Source: an uncultured Lachnospiraceae bacterium
GTDB taxonomy: Bacteria > Bacillota > Clostridia > Lachnospirales > Lachnospiraceae
NCBI GenBank assembly: GCA_902476265.1
Contig: CABSCP010000018.1
Location: 12,921-76,920, forward strand
DNA: 64,000 nt
Direction of reading: 5' to 3'
The position numbers and the translations under genes were made by a program. Shown in pieces: positions 42,599 through 51,609 of this stretch; within the stretch, counting starts at the first letter, position 1; each line of letters starts with the position of its first letter. A model generated the notes under the pieces. The model ran no database searches, was not told where the DNA came from, and saw only the letters and a list, made by a program, of their open reading frames with translations.

Positions 42599-44352
42599 AA
42601 CGGGCAGGAGAACTGGAACAGCTTTTAAAGGCAATCGATCATAAAAGCTATCCCGCATACAAATCGCTGGCGGGAAGTTATGACTTTACGGATTATGTCC
42701 TGTCCATCGACCATGTGCAGGGAGATCCCTTCGCTTCCCCCTCCCGTCTGAGCATTTCTGTGGATTTGAGACGGGCGGCCTTTCCCGCCCGATATCTGGA
42801 TGCGCCTTATAAGCGCATCGCCCTGGCGGATTATGTGCTCCGCGCTTTCGGCCGCACCGTAAGCCGCTTCGCTTTTAAAGCGGGCGGTTCCGGGAAAAGC
42901 GGACTGATCGGCGTCAGCAGGCCGGGCCAGGAAGTTTTCGCGCGCAGCGCCTGTGAGTTCACGCAAAAAAATCTGGTGGTGCGGTTTGAAGTGGGGTTCC
43001 CTGCTGCCGGGCGCACCGTTCTGGCCGGGGAGCTTTCCAAAATTCTTTTTGAGTATCTGCCCAAATGTGTGAGCGCTTCTCTTCACTATCGGTCTTTGCC
43101 CGAACAGGAGGTGCAGGATGCGGTATTTTTGAGTGAGGATCAGCATTTCATCCGGGAAAACCTGGACCGTCTGGGCCTTGTGGCCTTTGTGGGAGACGGC
43201 GCCGTGCTGCCCAGAGAGAGCGGCGTTTCCGACCGCCCCATGGAAAAAGCGGTCCCCTTTTCTTCCCCGGATTCCCTGGCGGTAACCCTCCCTCTCCCCC
43301 ATCATGGTCCACTGCGGGGCATGGGCATCAAAAAGGGAATCACTCTGATCGCCGGCGGCGGTTATCACGGGAAATCCACACTTTTGAAAGCGCTGGAAAG
43401 AGGGGTTTATGACCATATTTTAAGGGACGGCCGGGAATATGTGATCACCGATTCCACCGCGGTGAAGCTGCGGGCGGAGGACGGGCGCAAAATCACGGAT
43501 GTGGATATTTCCCTGTTCATCAATGATCTGCCAAACGGCGCCGATACCCGTCGTTTTTCCACGCCGGATGCCAGCGGAAGCACTTCTCAGGCCGCTGCCA
43601 TCGTGGAGAGTCTGGAAGCCGGCAGCCGGCTGTTTCTGATCGATGAGGATACCTCCGCCACCAACTTCATGGTGCGGGATGCCCTGATGGAACAGGTTGT
43701 GAGCAAAAAACACGAGCCCATCACTCCTTTTCTGGAACGGGCCCGCGATTTATATGAAAAAGCCGGTGTCTCCACCATCCTGGTGGTGGGAAGCTGCGGC
43801 TCTTATTTCTATATTGCGGATACGGTACTGCAGATGGACAGTTACCGCACCGTGGATATCACCGCTCATGTGGCCAAGATTTTGGAAAGCCACGGTCCCC
43901 TGCATTTCTGTGCGGAAGGGTTCTGTCTGCCCAAAGAGGGGCGCATCCATCCGCTGACCGTAAAGGGGAATCCGTCCTGTACGCCTGTCTCCCGGCAGGG
44001 CCGTCCCCAAAACCGTTACGGCCGCAACGAAGGCCGGGACAACGGCCGTCATGAGCACGCAAAAGTAAAGCTGCTGGGAAAGACTTCCTTCCTGCTGGAT
44101 AAGGAGTCTTTGGATCTGCGCTATGTGGAGCAGCTTGTGGATGCAGAACAGACCGCGGCTCTGGCTTATCTGCTGCGATATGCGAAGGAGCATTATGCCG
44201 GCAGCCGCTTATCTCTGACCGCTTTGGTGGACGAGCTGGAAGGGCTTGTGCAAACCAAAGGGCTTGCCGGAATCTGTGATTCGTCTTATCTTCCGGTGGA
44301 TCTGGCGCTGCCCCGGAGGCAGGAAATCTTTTCCTGTTTCAATCGTTACTGA
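42595..44352 (+). CDS. ABC-class predicted ATPase (DUF2075/MRB1590-like)
   Basis: This 585-residue soluble ATPase belongs to the stand-alone predicted ATPase of the ABC class. It has an N-terminal domain (about 1-240), Walker A GGGYHGKSTLL near residue 262, a signature-like DASGSTSQAAAI segment, Walker B LFLIDEDTSATNFM, and SCGSYFYIADTVLQMD. The basic, Gly/Arg/Asn-rich stretch near 455-485 (GRPQNRYGRNEGRDNGRH) suggests nucleic-acid contact. Its substrate is unknown. A eukaryotic relative functions in RNA editing. It is coupled to degV by a 4-bp overlap and converges on the next ABC gene with 14 bp overlap. Confidence 0.88.
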   Translation: MKRAGELEQLLKAIDHKSYPAYKSLAGSYDFTDYVLSIDHVQGDPFASPSRLSISVDLRRAAFPARYLDAPYKRIALADYVLRAFGRTVSRFAFKAGGSGKSGLIGVSRPGQEVFARSACEFTQKNLVVRFEVGFPAAGRTVLAGELSKILFEYLPKCVSASLHYRSLPEQEVQDAVFLSEDQHFIRENLDRLGLVAFVGDGAVLPRESGVSDRPMEKAVPFSSPDSLAVTLPLPHHGPLRGMGIKKGITLIAGGGYHGKSTLLKALERGVYDHILRDGREYVITDSTAVKLRAEDGRKITDVDISLFINDLPNGADTRRFSTPDASGSTSQAAAIVESLEAGSRLFLIDEDTSATNFMVRDALMEQVVSKKHEPITPFLERARDLYEKAGVSTILVVGSCGSYFYIADTVLQMDSYRTVDITAHVAKILESHGPLHFCAEGFCLPKEGRIHPLTVKGNPSCTPVSRQGRPQNRYGRNEGRDNGRHEHAKVKLLGKTSFLLDKESLDLRYVEQLVDAEQTAALAYLLRYAKEHYAGSRLSLTALVDELEGLVQTKGLAGICDSSYLPVDLALPRRQEIFSCFNRY

Positions 44353-45028
44353 GCTGCCCGTCAATGATATGCACAATGCGCCCGGCATGCTGTGCTACTC
44401 CCATGTCATGGGTGATCATGACGATGGTATGTCCCATTTTGTGCAGCTGTTCAAACAGGGCGAGCACATCCCGGCCGCTGGAGGAATCCAGCGCGCCGGT
44501 GGGTTCGTCTGCCAGAAGCAGGGCCGGTTCTCCTGCCAGGGCACGGGCGATGGAAACCCGCTGTTTCTGTCCGCCGGAAAGTTCATTGGGCTTGTGATTT
44601 AAGCGGTGGGCGATGCCCAGAAGTTCGATGGTTTTTCTGCATTTTTCTTCCGCCTCTGCCGTGGTCATCCCCCGCACCAGAAGCGGCATGATGATGTTCT
44701 GCATGACGTTATAGGTGGGGATCAGCTGATAATTCTGAAAGATAAAACCGATATCTTTATTCCGGATTTCATTGCGTTTTTTCTCCGGCATTTCATGGAT
44801 CGCTTCCCCGTTTAAATAATAGCTGCCGCTGTCCGCCACGTCCATACAGCCGATGAGATTCATCAGCGTCGTTTTGCCGGATCCCGACGGCCCCAGGATC
44901 GCCACGAATTCCCCTTTTTTCACTGTAAAACGGATATTTTTTAAGACGGGTACTTTTTCTTCGCCCAGCAGGTATCCTTTGTTGATATTGTGCATTTCGA
45001 TAATTTTCTGTGTCTTTTTCTCACTCAT
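44339..45028 (-). CDS. MacB-type ABC transporter ATP-binding protein
   Basis: This 229-residue cytoplasmic ATPase has Walker A GPSGSGKTT, the signature LSGGQKQR, Walker B LLLADEPTGALD and the H-loop MITHD. The LNLIGCMD-type context is LolD/MacB-like. It powers the permease encoded just upstream. The two genes overlap by 8 bp. It is the last gene of the export operon. Confidence 0.96.
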   Translation of the reverse strand: MSEKKTQKIIEMHNINKGYLLGEEKVPVLKNIRFTVKKGEFVAILGPSGSGKTTLMNLIGCMDVADSGSYYLNGEAIHEMPEKKRNEIRNKDIGFIFQNYQLIPTYNVMQNIIMPLLVRGMTTAEAEEKCRKTIELLGIAHRLNHKPNELSGGQKQRVSIARALAGEPALLLADEPTGALDSSSGRDVLALFEQLHKMGHTIVMITHDMGVAQHAGRIVHIIDGQLSND

Positions 45029-46364
45029 GATTCAACGCCTCCACGGGGATCAGTTTAGACGCCTTGCAGGCAGGATAAAAGCCGAAAACGGTGCCCGTGA
45101 TACATCCAAACAACAGGGACAATACGCTGCCCCAGACAGAAAGTTCCACCCGTACCGACAGTTTTTCAATGAACGGAGTGATTCCCAGAGCCAAAAGGAC
45201 GCCCAAAACGGCGCCGATCAGGCTGATACAGGCCGCTTCCAGCAGAAATTCCAAAAGAATATCCCTCTGACTGCAGCCGATGGCCTTTAAGATGCCGATT
45301 TCATTAGTCCGCTCCTTTACGGAAACAAACAGCACGTTCATGATCCCGATCCCTCCTACGATGAATACAATAACCGCCATGGCCGCCAGCAGCAGGGTCA
45401 GCGTCTCGTTGGATTTCGAAGCTGCCTCCATTTTGCTTCCCGCGTCCGCCAGGGTAAAAGATGCATTGGGATAAGTCTGCGCCAGGATATCCGCCGCCTG
45501 TTCCATCACAGCGCTCACTTCCTCCACGTCGGCGGCTATCAGCGTGATGGTGGGGCTGACGTCCTTTCCGGTGAGATATTTGATCCCTGTTTTATAGGGG
45601 ATAAAAATGGATTCGTCCGGGCTGATGCCGGAAGCCACCGTGCCCATTTCCGCAAACACCCCGTTCACCACATAGGGACGGTTGTCGATGTAGACGGACT
45701 CATCATAGGCATCCAGCGCGCTTCCGAACATTTCTTTGGCCACGCTGTAGCCCAGGATGCAGGTGCGTTCCTTGTAGATGTCGTTTTCTTCCGTGATAAA
45801 ATCCCCGACCGCAAGAGTCAGGTTGCTCATCTGCGCGTAATTTTCCTTCACCCCTGCGATGGTATAGGATGTAGCTTCTTCCAGATCACCGCCTTCCACA
45901 TCGGCTTTCGTGGTATAACTGATGGTTCCGTCAGACAGTCCTGTCACCCCGGCTTTCAATGTTTCCAATTCTGTGGCGGAGAGGATGATCTTTTCCGTAT
46001 TCTGCTGTCCCCCTCCAAAAGCACCCATATCCGGCATCATCTCCATGCCGCCCGGAAATCCGTTTCCGCCGGAAGGCATGGCGGGCGCTGCCATACCGCC
46101 TCCCGAAAAGCCTCCGCCGCTCTGTCCCGGAACCCCTCCTCTTTGGGATCTGCTGTTTCCCTGATATTCATAAGAAATGTCCACCGCTCCGGCATTCAGG
46201 TTTTTAAACTGTTCCGCCACTTCTGCCTTTCCTCCGGTGCCGATGGCGATGACCAGCATGATGGTGGCCGCTCCCACAAGGATTCCTGTGGAGGTGAGAA
46301 TCGCCTTGGATTTATTTTGGGACAGGTTTCGTCTCACCAATCTGAAAATTTCCGACAGTCTCAT
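45021..46364 (-). CDS. MacB/FtsX-type ABC transporter permease
   Basis: This 447-residue protein has one N-terminal helix, a large extracytoplasmic MacB_PCD domain and three C-terminal helices (LLLAAMAVIVFIVGGIGIMNVLFV, the FtsX core). Residues about 69-121 are an unusual Gly/Met/Pro-rich loop with FPGGMEMMPDMGAFGGG. It contains seven methionines and is not a usual part of the fold. The motif KERTNEIGILKAIG is typical. The start follows GGGAGAG. It works with the three adaptor proteins encoded upstream. Confidence 0.95.
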   Translation of the reverse strand: MRLSEIFRLVRRNLSQNKSKAILTSTGILVGAATIMLVIAIGTGGKAEVAEQFKNLNAGAVDISYEYQGNSRSQRGGVPGQSGGGFSGGGMAAPAMPSGGNGFPGGMEMMPDMGAFGGGQQNTEKIILSATELETLKAGVTGLSDGTISYTTKADVEGGDLEEATSYTIAGVKENYAQMSNLTLAVGDFITEENDIYKERTCILGYSVAKEMFGSALDAYDESVYIDNRPYVVNGVFAEMGTVASGISPDESIFIPYKTGIKYLTGKDVSPTITLIAADVEEVSAVMEQAADILAQTYPNASFTLADAGSKMEAASKSNETLTLLLAAMAVIVFIVGGIGIMNVLFVSVKERTNEIGILKAIGCSQRDILLEFLLEAACISLIGAVLGVLLALGITPFIEKLSVRVELSVWGSVLSLLFGCITGTVFGFYPACKASKLIPVEALNHE

Positions 46365-46379
46365 TTTTCTCTCCCTTCT

Positions 46380-47834
46380 CTATGAGCGGTGAAATGTCAC
46401 TTCCGCGCTCATCCCTTCATAGAGTCCGGAGCCGTTTTCCAGAATGGTGACAATGACTTCATAGGTTGTCTGATTCGTATTGCTGTCAATCCGGGCATCG
46501 CCGATTTCCGTGACCTCCCCTTTAAAAGTTTCATCCGGATAAGCCAGAAATGTGATTTCGGCACTGCTTCCTACTCCGGCGACATCCATGTCCTCTTCCT
46601 CCAGAGTAAGTGTGATAGTCACATCATCATAGCTGTTGAAGGAAATGAGCTGAGTATCTTTTTGCAGGCTGTCCCCGGCGCTGATGGCAACGTCTGTGAT
46701 CACCCCGCTCTTTTGAGCCCGGATGATCCTGCTGTCCAGATAGGAATCCAGTTCCGAAAGCCGCTCCTGTGCGCTTTCGTAATCCTCTCTGGCATTCTGT
46801 GACGCAAAAGCTGCCAGCTGTGTGGTGACATCGTAAATTTCCTGCGCATTTTCACTGTTTATCTGTCTGGTCTGCCGTTTGCTTTCCGCCTCAATCTGTC
46901 CCTTCTCCAATTCCTTCTGTGCTTCCTGATATTGGATGTTTAAGTTTTCCAGCTCTGTTGTCAGTGTCTCAATGGAAGTTTCTTTCTCCTCTGCTTCCGT
47001 TTCCAGATTTTCTATCATCGTTTCCAAATCTGCCTTCGCATTTACGGCAACAAGCCAGCTGTAAGGATCGGTGAGACGGTCCTCATTCTTCACAGAATAG
47101 ATTGCATTTTCCAAGGCCGTTTTTTCTTCTGCCAGAGTCGTTTGTAACACCAGAAGTTCTCCCTGCGCTTTGGCAAGTTCCTCCCGGGTTTCTTCTATAG
47201 ATTCCTCAAATCCGTCTGCCGCCTCCTTTAATTCCTCCACCGACAGTTGATATTCCGTATCCGCATATTTTCCGTACAGCTCATTTTCAGTCTGTGCCAC
47301 ATCCGCCTCTCTCTGTGTCTGTTTTTCCTGGGTCACTGTCTGGTCATAAACGGTTTTGGCTTCCGTCACATCATCGGCAAGTTCCTGGCGGATCTGCTCC
47401 AGCGTGTCCTGTGTGACTTTCAAAATAGCGTCGCCTTCCTGTACCTCTTCCCCCACCTTTACCAAAACCTCTTCCACGGTGAGCTGTCTTGTACCGGACT
47501 TGTTTTCCGTCTGCCCGGTGCCGCCTTCCATATTCATCTGCGGAAAGGCCATTCCTGTCTGCCAGCCAAACTGTGTATCCTCTGCTCCCGTGAATTCGGA
47601 CAGATCCAGTTCAAAAGTCTGGCTGATGGTACCCACCGATACGCTTCCTTGTGCTGTCACCGTATCGGATCCCGTTTTCTGTCTGTCTTTTGGCAGCTGC
47701 AAGTCCTGCTGTACTTTTTTTCCTGCGTTTTGGGAAACCAGGAATGCGGTCACTCCGGCGGCAATCGCCAGAAGCAGAATGACCGCAAGAAGGAGGATCC
47801 GGATTTTCCGGTTCTTTTTCCAGTCTGATTTCAT
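46380..47834 (-). CDS. Membrane-fusion adaptor (HlyD/RND type), third of three
   Basis: This 484-residue protein has an N-terminal transmembrane anchor (IRILLLAVILLLAIAAGVTAFLV), a biotinyl-lipoyl-like half motif, and a long alpha-hairpin coiled coil over about residues 130-340. The second lipoyl half follows (RIIRAQKSGVITDVAISAGDSLQ), and then beta-barrel strands (GSSAEITFLAYPDETFKGEVTEIG). A Met/Gly-rich patch lies near residue 95 (MAFPQMNMEGG). The start at 47834 is preferred over one at 47855 because GGAAGGGAG lies nine bases ahead. Such adaptors link an inner-membrane pump to the exterior; in Gram-positive bacteria the external partner is unknown. Confidence 0.9.
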   Translation of the reverse strand: MKSDWKKNRKIRILLLAVILLLAIAAGVTAFLVSQNAGKKVQQDLQLPKDRQKTGSDTVTAQGSVSVGTISQTFELDLSEFTGAEDTQFGWQTGMAFPQMNMEGGTGQTENKSGTRQLTVEEVLVKVGEEVQEGDAILKVTQDTLEQIRQELADDVTEAKTVYDQTVTQEKQTQREADVAQTENELYGKYADTEYQLSVEELKEAADGFEESIEETREELAKAQGELLVLQTTLAEEKTALENAIYSVKNEDRLTDPYSWLVAVNAKADLETMIENLETEAEEKETSIETLTTELENLNIQYQEAQKELEKGQIEAESKRQTRQINSENAQEIYDVTTQLAAFASQNAREDYESAQERLSELDSYLDSRIIRAQKSGVITDVAISAGDSLQKDTQLISFNSYDDVTITLTLEEEDMDVAGVGSSAEITFLAYPDETFKGEVTEIGDARIDSNTNQTTYEVIVTILENGSGLYEGMSAEVTFHRS

Positions 47835-47851
47835 GCTCTTATCTCCCTTCC

Positions 47852-49447
47852 TCATCCGGCATTGCTCCTGATATAAACGATATCGCCTTCCGAAAGCCCT
47901 TCTTTAATCTCTACCGTGGTGCTGTTTGTAAATCCGGTAACCACTTCTTTCAATTCCTTTTCTTCCCCTTCCCCTGTATAAACATAGTCTTTGCCGCCCT
48001 GCGTGACAATGGCTTTGCGGGAAACAGAAAGCACATCCTTTACCTGATCCGTAACAAATGTGATTTCCGCGGTCATGCCGCCGTAAAGCTTTTCTGTGGC
48101 GCTATCGATCAGGATTTCCACCGGATAGCTCACCGTTTTTGCATAGTCAGAGGTTTTCGTGGTGGTGACTGCGCTGACGGTTCCCGTATATTTTTCATCC
48201 GGATAGGCGTCAAACACAATCTGTACGCTGTCACCGATAGAAATCCGGGCGATATCCTCTTCGGAAACATCGATGGACACCGTATAATCCCTGTCCTTTA
48301 CATAGGTGAGCAGCGTTCCGGTCTGTGTGAGCCGGTCTCCCGCTTCGTAAGAAATGTTCGTCACAATGCCGTCGCCGTCCGCGTAAACAATGCCGTCATC
48401 CCCCACAAATTCCTGTAATTTTTCCAACGTTTCTTTGGCGCTTTCCCATTCTTCCTGTGCGCTGTCCACACTGCTTTGCAGGGATTCTCTGGTATAGGAA
48501 TAGATCTCTTTTGCCAGCTGTCCGGAGGTGACATTCAAATCATAGGTATTTTGGGCATCAGTCTGTTTTGCTTCCAGAATCGCCTGTTTCTCCAATATTT
48601 TTTCATTGTTTTCCCGGATGGTCTTCTGATTTTCCTCTATGGTTTCTTCCCATTCCTCTTTCTGGGACAACAGGCTTTCATACTGTTTTCTGGCTGCCGT
48701 ATAGCTCTGGTAGTTGGCGGTATAGGCGGCCGAAACATGGGTGCCGGTATCCTCATATTTTTTCTTCGCTTTTTCGTATTCTGTCTGTGCATCGCTGAGG
48801 GATTCCAGAAAATCTTCGTCCGTCATCTTTTTCAGGCATTGGTTCACTTCCAGTTCCAGCACTGCGATTTTGGCCGAAAGGGAGTTGATTTCCTCATTCA
48901 GCTGTGTCCGGGAAGCTTCCAGCAAAGAAGAAGCGGTATTGGCTGTGAGCATACTGGTATCATAGGTACTCTTTGCTTCCAGCACCTGACTGTTATATTC
49001 CGCCTTCGCCTGGGAAAGGGCAATTTCTTTTTCCGTCAGCACAGAGGTGAGTTTTCTGGTCACCGCTTCTCTGCTCTTTTCCGTGACGGAAAACAAGGGG
49101 TCCCCGGTCCGGATGCGTTGTCCGCTGACCACATGGACTTCCTCTATTTCCAGGTAACGGATCTCTTCCTCATCTTCGTCTTCGTCATCTTCCCCGTCGT
49201 CTTCTTCCGTATTCACATTCACATCAAAAGTGACGGCGGTTTCTCCCATGGAAATGCTGCCGCTTTCCATGACGCCCTGCACCACATCCCCACGGGTCAC
49301 GGTTTCTTCTTTATAAAGAAAGGTCTCCTGAGGGAGATTGGGCTTGATCACAGCCGTATAAGCAGCTGCCAAAAACAGGATGAGGAGTGCCAGTATAAGG
49401 CAGGACAGCCGGAGGTTCCTTTTTGAGAAAGGTCTTTTTTTCATCAT
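47852..49447 (-). CDS. Membrane-fusion adaptor (HlyD/RND type), second of three
   Basis: This 531-residue protein has an N-terminal anchor (LRLSCLILALLILFLAAAYTAVI), an acidic run (DGEDDEDEDEEE near residues 80-92), a coiled-coil hairpin over about 120-345, the lipoyl half GIVYADGDGIVTNISYEAGD, and barrel strands including IGDSVQIVFDAYPDEKYTGTVS. The C-terminal part (GGKDYVYTGEGEEKELKEVVTGF) resembles the membrane-proximal domain of RND adaptors. The start ATGATG overlaps the previous stop by 4 bp. Confidence 0.92.
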   Translation of the reverse strand: MMKKRPFSKRNLRLSCLILALLILFLAAAYTAVIKPNLPQETFLYKEETVTRGDVVQGVMESGSISMGETAVTFDVNVNTEEDDGEDDEDEDEEEIRYLEIEEVHVVSGQRIRTGDPLFSVTEKSREAVTRKLTSVLTEKEIALSQAKAEYNSQVLEAKSTYDTSMLTANTASSLLEASRTQLNEEINSLSAKIAVLELEVNQCLKKMTDEDFLESLSDAQTEYEKAKKKYEDTGTHVSAAYTANYQSYTAARKQYESLLSQKEEWEETIEENQKTIRENNEKILEKQAILEAKQTDAQNTYDLNVTSGQLAKEIYSYTRESLQSSVDSAQEEWESAKETLEKLQEFVGDDGIVYADGDGIVTNISYEAGDRLTQTGTLLTYVKDRDYTVSIDVSEEDIARISIGDSVQIVFDAYPDEKYTGTVSAVTTTKTSDYAKTVSYPVEILIDSATEKLYGGMTAEITFVTDQVKDVLSVSRKAIVTQGGKDYVYTGEGEEKELKEVVTGFTNSTTVEIKEGLSEGDIVYIRSNAG

Positions 49448-51564
49448 CGCCCGCCTCCTTTTGTGTCATTACCCGGATTTTCCATGCCTTTTGGCAGGTT
49501 GCCTCCGGAAAATCCGGAGGGCATCTGCTCCAGGTCCGGCATTTCACCGCCTGGCATTCCTTCCGGCATCTCCCCTGCCGGCATCCCTTCCTCTCCTCTG
49601 TCCGGCGTTCCTTCTTTCTGTCCCATCGAAACGGCGGAACGGTTCAGCATTTCTTTTTCCTCTTCCGTAAGTCCAAAGTACAGGTAGGCGGTCAGATTGC
49701 TTTCCAGTCCGCTGATCTCTCCTTCCAGCTGTACATTGACCGTATAAGTCACTTTAGAGCTGCCGCCCGATGAAGAAACCGGATTGAAGCTGGTCACTTT
49801 CCCCTCAAAGCTGCCGTAGCCGGAAATCACCACATATGCCTCTTCTCCGACGGAAATCGAAGCGATATCTCCCTGGTCCACACTGGCAGCCACCGAAACC
49901 ATATCCGGATTGCTGTAAGCCAGGACCAGCGTATCTTCTGTCATCCGGGTATTCGCTCTGACGGCATTCATGACAACGGTTCCCCGGGCGCCGGTATAAA
50001 AAGTGCCGTCTCCGATGGTTTCTTCAAAAAGGGCCAGATTTTCCGCCGCCGTTTCTTCCGCTTCCTTCAGGGTCTCATAGTCCTCTTCCAGCTGCTTGAC
50101 CGCCGTGTCATAAACCATCTGTGCGTTTTGCTGATTTGACAGGGCCAGATCATATTCTTTTTGCGCCTCTATCCTGTCTTTCTCAAAGGAGATCTCTTGT
50201 TCCGACAGCTTTGCGGTGCGTACTGCCAGTTCACTTTTTGCTTCCTCTATTCCCGCCTGCGCTTTCGCCTTCGCCTCCTCATAAGCCTCCAGCGCTGCCT
50301 CGTAAGCCTCCTTGCTCTCATCGGCTTCCTCTTTCATGGCAAGATAGATGTTGTATTTGATTTCATCGTCTCCCACGTTTACGGACATCTTTTTGCCTGC
50401 ATCGTTTCCGCTGATCGTTCCGCCGCCTTTTAAGAATTCGTCGAAGGGGCTGCCGCCGGAAGGACCATCCGGTCTGTCCTCATTCTGACCGCTTTCCGGT
50501 TCTTCCCCTGTTGCTTCTTCGGTTGTCTCTTCTTCCGTAGTACTTTCTTGTTCCGTGCTTTCTTGCTCCGTACTTTCCTGTTCCGTACTTTCCTGTTCCG
50601 TGCTTTCCTGTTCTGTACTTTCTTCTGCACTCTCTTCGGATGAGCCTTCCTCCTCTGTTCTTTCCCCGGTCGCCTCCAAAGCGGCTTCCTCCGGTTTCAC
50701 AACGGTTTCCAGGGAAAAAGAAACGCCTGCCGGTATTTGTCCCTTTCCTGTGTTCTGGCTTCCGGCGTTTTGACTTGTGCTGTCACCTTTTGACGGGGAG
50801 GCTGTGCCTGCAGTGTCCGAACTGCCGACAGCATTTTTTGTTACCTGATTTGTCACATAACCGATTCCGTTTTTCCCGCCGGAACCCCCGAACACGGACT
50901 CCAGACTGTCCACATCCCAGGTTTCATACAGCTTTGCCAGAAAGGCAGCGTTGTCCTTCCAGGTTGCCTCCAGTTCTCCGACTTTGTAATATGTATAATA
51001 ATAGTCCTCTTCTATGGAAGCGGTATATTCCTCCACCTTTTCCTGTGCTTCCTCCGCTTCCTTCTGCAGTTCTTCCAGCTCCTTCTGTGCAGACTGTATT
51101 GCGCTGTCATAGACGGACTGCGCATAATCGGCTTCCACCGCCGCCAGGTCCAGCTCCTTTTTCGCATCCACCAGCCCTGTCTGATAAATAATTTCCCCCT
51201 GACGCCGGTTCAGCGCTGTCTCCTGTACCTTTTTTTCCAGTTCTCTGCGGGCGGTCTTCAGACTTTCTTCTGTGACTTTGAAAACGGGAGTGTGCGCATC
51301 CACTTCTTCCCCTATATTCAGATAAGTCTCTTCCACATATAATCCGTCTTCCAGGAAACCCAGTTCCCAGGTTTCCTCCGCCATCCCCACACTGGTAAGC
51401 CCTGTGGCGGTAACCACGCTTTCCGAGAGAGACATTCCCTGGGGAGGCAAGGGTATTTGAGGCTCGCTGTCTTTTTGGCTGTACTGATAAAATCCTGTGG
51501 CGGCTGCGCCTCCTGCTGCCACCAGCACGGCAATACCGATGACCATTGCTCTTTTCTTTTTCAC
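49444..51564 (-). CDS. Large membrane-fusion adaptor with repeat and Met-rich tail, first of three
   Basis: The protein has 706 residues, far longer than usual adaptors. It has an N-terminal anchor (MVIGIAVLVAAGGAAATGF), a coiled coil over about 90-200, and a Ser/Gly-rich linker. A five-residue repeat (STEQE) lies near 316-341, followed by a Glu/Thr-rich stretch. A second coiled coil spans about 400-540 and barrel strands follow (DIASISVGEEAYVVISGYG). The final 60 residues are Met/Pro/Gly-rich (EGMPAGEMPEGMPGGEM). The start is GTG at 51564 with AGGAGG six bases upstream. Longer readings run through a 23-bp palindrome and have no site. It heads the export operon. Confidence 0.9.
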   Translation of the reverse strand: MKKKRAMVIGIAVLVAAGGAAATGFYQYSQKDSEPQIPLPPQGMSLSESVVTATGLTSVGMAEETWELGFLEDGLYVEETYLNIGEEVDAHTPVFKVTEESLKTARRELEKKVQETALNRRQGEIIYQTGLVDAKKELDLAAVEADYAQSVYDSAIQSAQKELEELQKEAEEAQEKVEEYTASIEEDYYYTYYKVGELEATWKDNAAFLAKLYETWDVDSLESVFGGSGGKNGIGYVTNQVTKNAVGSSDTAGTASPSKGDSTSQNAGSQNTGKGQIPAGVSFSLETVVKPEEAALEATGERTEEEGSSEESAEESTEQESTEQESTEQESTEQESTEQESTTEEETTEEATGEEPESGQNEDRPDGPSGGSPFDEFLKGGGTISGNDAGKKMSVNVGDDEIKYNIYLAMKEEADESKEAYEAALEAYEEAKAKAQAGIEEAKSELAVRTAKLSEQEISFEKDRIEAQKEYDLALSNQQNAQMVYDTAVKQLEEDYETLKEAEETAAENLALFEETIGDGTFYTGARGTVVMNAVRANTRMTEDTLVLAYSNPDMVSVAASVDQGDIASISVGEEAYVVISGYGSFEGKVTSFNPVSSSGGSSKVTYTVNVQLEGEISGLESNLTAYLYFGLTEEEKEMLNRSAVSMGQKEGTPDRGEEGMPAGEMPEGMPGGEMPDLEQMPSGFSGGNLPKGMENPGNDTKGGGR
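50541..50615. repeat. Five tandem 15-bp repeats in the first adaptor gene
   Basis: Five consecutive 15-base units of the type TACTTTCCTGTTCCG differ at one to three positions each. In the gene they encode the STEQE repeats. The unit length keeps the frame, so copy-number change by slippage would lengthen or shorten the linker without breaking the protein. Confidence 0.9.
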
Positions 51565-51586
51565 AAAATTCCTCCTGTCCGCTTTC

Positions 51587-51609
51587 TCCGGGCAGAAATT
51601 CTGCCCGGA
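51587..51609. promoter_or_regulatory. 23-bp palindrome in the leader of the export operon
   Basis: Perfect 11-bp arms (TCCGGGCAGAA, 51587-51597, and its complement 51599-51609) flank a single A. The site lies 10 bp upstream of the ribosome site of the first adaptor gene. No T-run follows on the minus strand, so it is not a terminator. It may be an operator, for instance for the response regulator encoded at 52928, or an mRNA hairpin controlling translation. Confidence 0.65.

Noticed and set aside
48476..49426. 316-codon plus-strand hydrophobic frame opposite an adaptor gene
   Set aside because: Phe/Ile-rich because it is antisense to Glu/Lys-rich coiled coil; no start signals.
50541..50615. 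Short CRISPR-like array
   Set aside because: The units are contiguous 15-mers without spacers and encode an in-frame protein repeat.
51587..51609. Terminator upstream of the adaptor operon
   Set aside because: The stem is strong, but no T-run follows on either strand.
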